Origin: Pelargonium cotyledonis
Lineage: Eukaryota > Streptophyta > Magnoliopsida > Geraniales > Geraniaceae
Length of the DNA stretch: 33,865 nucleotides
Direction: 5' to 3'
Assembly (NCBI GenBank): GCA_036897625.1
Contig: JAYMTA010000235.1
Span: 1-33,865, forward strand
Both the position numbers and the translations under genes were made by a program. Positions 32,101-33,865 of the stretch are shown piece after piece. Position 1 is the first letter of the stretch; each line of letters opens with the position of its first letter. The notes beneath the pieces are model-generated. The model made no database searches. It saw nothing but the letters and a program-made list of their open reading frames with translations, and was not told where the DNA came from.

Positions 32101-32777
32101 CGGTAAACTCATTACTCCATACATGCACCTAAAACCTTGAATTCCCCCACCAATTTTGTTGCAATAAATTGGATTCTGAAAGAGAACATTTTCTTGTATA
32201 GTTGGCGATGCTTTGGAAAAGCAAATTTTTCTTTCACATGTTGAATATCCTGTGTTATCACATGGAGATTAAATAGAAGGGCAAATCAGTGTATGACACT
32301 TGCACCAGTGTGGTGGATAGTGCTGGCACTTTGTGTGTGCGCGGCGTGTTTGTGTCATGTTGTGAAAGTTGTATGTGCAGTTGTGCACACTATATGGTTC
32401 AACACAAACATGACGTGTTGAACTCAAATATTAAACATAAACATGTCACATTTAACACACCCAACACAGTTAACTAAATAGGTTGGGTTGACAAGATAAG
32501 CGTGTGTGTTGGGTGTCACAACACGATAAACTAATCATGCATGCTCGTTTTTGCCTTTTTGGGGCTCAACACGAACATGACACAAGTACAAAATTAGTGA
32601 ACCATGTTGTGATTGTTGGAAGTTTTCTGCACTTTTCGGGTTTTGTTAATTTGTGTGTTGCTGATCTGATCAGGATGGAAGACCATAAAGGGAGCACTGG
32701 CAATGCCATGGATGATTGAGGGTTACCAGAAGGATCTGATCAAGTTTGCTATCATTACTTGTAAAAAACCTGAGTAG
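29101..32777 (+). CDS. VTE4: Gamma-tocopherol methyltransferase, chloroplast, 6 exons, 342 aa
   Basis: Exons: 29101–29455, 30458–30615, 30843–30947, 31092–31295, 32000–32102 and 32674–32777 (1029 nt), all GT–AG with matching phases; stop TAG. The enzyme methylates gamma- and delta-tocopherol with S-adenosylmethionine to give alpha- and beta-tocopherol, the last step of vitamin E synthesis in plastids. Seen: a Ser/Arg/Ala-rich N-terminus with few acidic residues (about 1–48), read as a transit peptide; SAM motif I IVDVGCGIGGSS (124–135); motif II FDLVWSMESGEHMPD (189–203); motif III VRVAAPGATIIIVTWCHR (212–229), where PGAT replaces the more usual PGGR; and conserved QPWEKNLLD, YLPAWCS and APFWPAVIR blocks. 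Related gamma-TMT-like N-methyltransferases exist in some alkaloid plants, but a plastid leader favours true VTE4. From memory, AT1G64970 is the Arabidopsis counterpart, next to CDI. Confidence 0.93.
31335..31545. mobile_element. GGGCC-rich repeat element in VTE4 intron 4
   Basis: Two direct units share TAT(C/T)GGGCCACTTTT(T)G(T/C)TGGCC followed by CAGTATTATCG, at about 31382–31423 and 31487–31530. The stretch is richer in G+C than the surrounding intron. It looks like a non-autonomous transposon fragment; ends not defined. Confidence 0.5.
31791..31977. repeat. Tandem duplication of about 90 bp in VTE4 intron 4
   Basis: Copies at 31791–31880 and 31881–31977 share CAGTAGTTGA, ATGTGCTGATAATTGT, CTAGTCTCATA(C/T)TGAACA and TTTATTGCA(T/C)TCTCAATTGA. 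The second copy has small insertions. It ends about 20 bp before exon 5, so it sits close to the splice acceptor region. Confidence 0.85.
32330..32600. mobile_element. Decayed transposon fragment in VTE4 intron 5
   Basis: The stretch contains GTTCAACACAAACATGACGTG, AACACACCCAACACAGTTAAC, GGTTGGGTTGACAAG and, near the end, GCTCAACACGAACATGACAC. The first and last phrases are direct near-copies. The vocabulary matches fragments in the 16–17 kb spacer. Boundaries are not defined. Confidence 0.4.
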
Positions 32778-33865
32778 TGACTTACAGGGATTGCAAGATG
32801 TTTATAGTAATAAGAAGAGGAAAAAGACTGAATTGTGTGTCCTTCACAACAAACACACAGTAGTTTTAGTTTACATGTTTCTTTTTTATGGTACCTTTAA
32901 AATACCTGAAGCTCATTAATTTTCTTTTGGTTGCTTTAATATATCTCTATTGAGATATGCTCTCTTTATCTTCTTCTTTTCTTCTTTTTTTTTTTGTATT
33001 GTCTAAAATCTGAGAATAGTAATGATCTGAACCAGGTGAGAACAAAGCAGATCTGTTTATTCGGTTTTTAAACCTGCCACGCAAGTGATAGTGGGGTTTC
33101 GGCCACAGGTAGAGCTGTTTATTCTGTTTCGTGCATAAAATACAATGGATTGTGCGGGTTTTTCTGAGCCGAATGTTGTTCGGGTTAGGGCAGTGCCCGC
33201 GGGTTCTAATGACAGGTTTGACTAACCCGGGGTTTGCCCCCGAGATCATTTAGCGGAACCTGAACTCACAAAAAAAGTACTCAGATTTCCAGACTTCGTA
33301 TATAAAATGTCTTATTTTCTTTTGAAGGAAGTTAGTTATTCATAAATTATCGATAATGTCGATAGTATTTATTTTCAATTGTACTGCTATTTGGAAAAAA
33401 AAAAAATTAAAGTGGAAAAAGATAAAGAAAACTGGAATGAGACATAGATATAGACAATGAATCCAAGAATAAAGGGTTTTGCTACATTTTCTCTGTTTAT
33501 TTTGTGAAATAAAGTTTAATTATTTCACTTTTTCTTTAAACTTTATTACTCTGAAGCAAGTTATATAAACATATTTATTTTCTTAAAATTCTAACTAAAA
33601 AAATCATTTAAACTATAAAACTGCAGCTAATGGTGTTTAAAAATTGACCCAATCAAATTTTCAGGTCAAATATTAGAAAGCAAATACTAAAATAGTTGGT
33701 TCATAATTTATTTTTTATTTTTGATTAACTTTATTTATTTTTGGTTCATAATAATTGATAATAAAGTGAATATAGGAGGATAAATAAATAAAAATGAATA
33801 GTCAAGAAAAAGTCTAGGGCACTCCACGTAATTAGCTGACGTGGCACCATTTTCGCTCCACCACC
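32778..33865. other. VTE4 3' flank and terminal spacer
   Basis: This stretch includes the VTE4 3'UTR and polyadenylation region (not pinned down), a transposon-like piece with GTGCGGGTTTTTCTGAGCCG, GTTCGGGTTAGGGCAGTGCC and CTAACCCGGGGTTTGCCC (about 33110–33242), then very AT-rich DNA. A minus-strand open frame over the transposon-like piece has no gene character. Near the end, TGACGTGGCA (33837–33846) is a strong bZIP-type ACGT element and may belong to the next gene outside the window. Confidence 0.45.

Noticed and set aside
32947-33249. Minus-strand open frame of 100 codons downstream of VTE4
   Set aside because: It covers a decayed transposon-like segment and T-rich DNA, has no motifs, and lacks a promoter or splice context.

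Overview
This is plant nuclear DNA, almost certainly from a eudicot. The coding exons are split by many AT-rich GT–AG introns, the proteins belong to plant families (chloroplast tocopherol methyltransferase, plant GDSL lipases, plant ORC3), and the spacers hold decayed plant SINE and MITE-type repeats. The species cannot be named from this window. I built exon models by hand for six protein-coding genes. All six are on the + strand, and each reads through in one open frame with matching splice phases.

Layout: (1) 1–520, promoter of ORC3, with an E2F-type site and a cluster of TGGGCC/GCCCA motifs. (2) 521–9760, ORC3, 18 coding exons, 752 aa. (3) 9761–12530, a gene-poor stretch with degenerate repeats and an intact tRNA-derived SINE with a 13-bp target-site duplication. 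(4) 12290–14161, a CDI-like glycosyltransferase gene with three CACGTG motifs upstream, a 5'UTR intron and a single 254-aa coding exon. (5) 14162–17759, tandem repeats and decayed transposon fragments. (6) 17760–28013, a tandem array of three five-exon GDSL esterase/lipase genes of 366, 366 and 369 aa, called GDSL-A, -B and -C here. (7) 28014–29100, spacer. (8) 29101–32777, VTE4 (gamma-tocopherol methyltransferase), six coding exons, 342 aa. (9) 32778–33865, spacer with repeat fragments.

The genes do not form one pathway. ORC3 acts in licensing of DNA replication, CDI is a probable cytosolic sugar transferase, the GDSL proteins are probably secreted wall or cuticle acyl-hydrolases/transferases, and VTE4 makes alpha-tocopherol in plastids. 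From memory, CDI and VTE4 are direct neighbours in Arabidopsis (AT1G64980 and AT1G64970). The GDSL array therefore seems to sit inside an old conserved gene pair.

The most unusual structure is in intron 1 of GDSL-A. A nested inverted repeat of about 170 bp is built from sense and antisense copies of the end of GDSL exon 1. It lies in a minisatellite that is also present in intron 1 of GDSL-C and only as a trace in GDSL-B. This is the layout expected of a young inverted-duplication hairpin locus able to give small RNAs against its own gene family, but expression is not shown by sequence alone.
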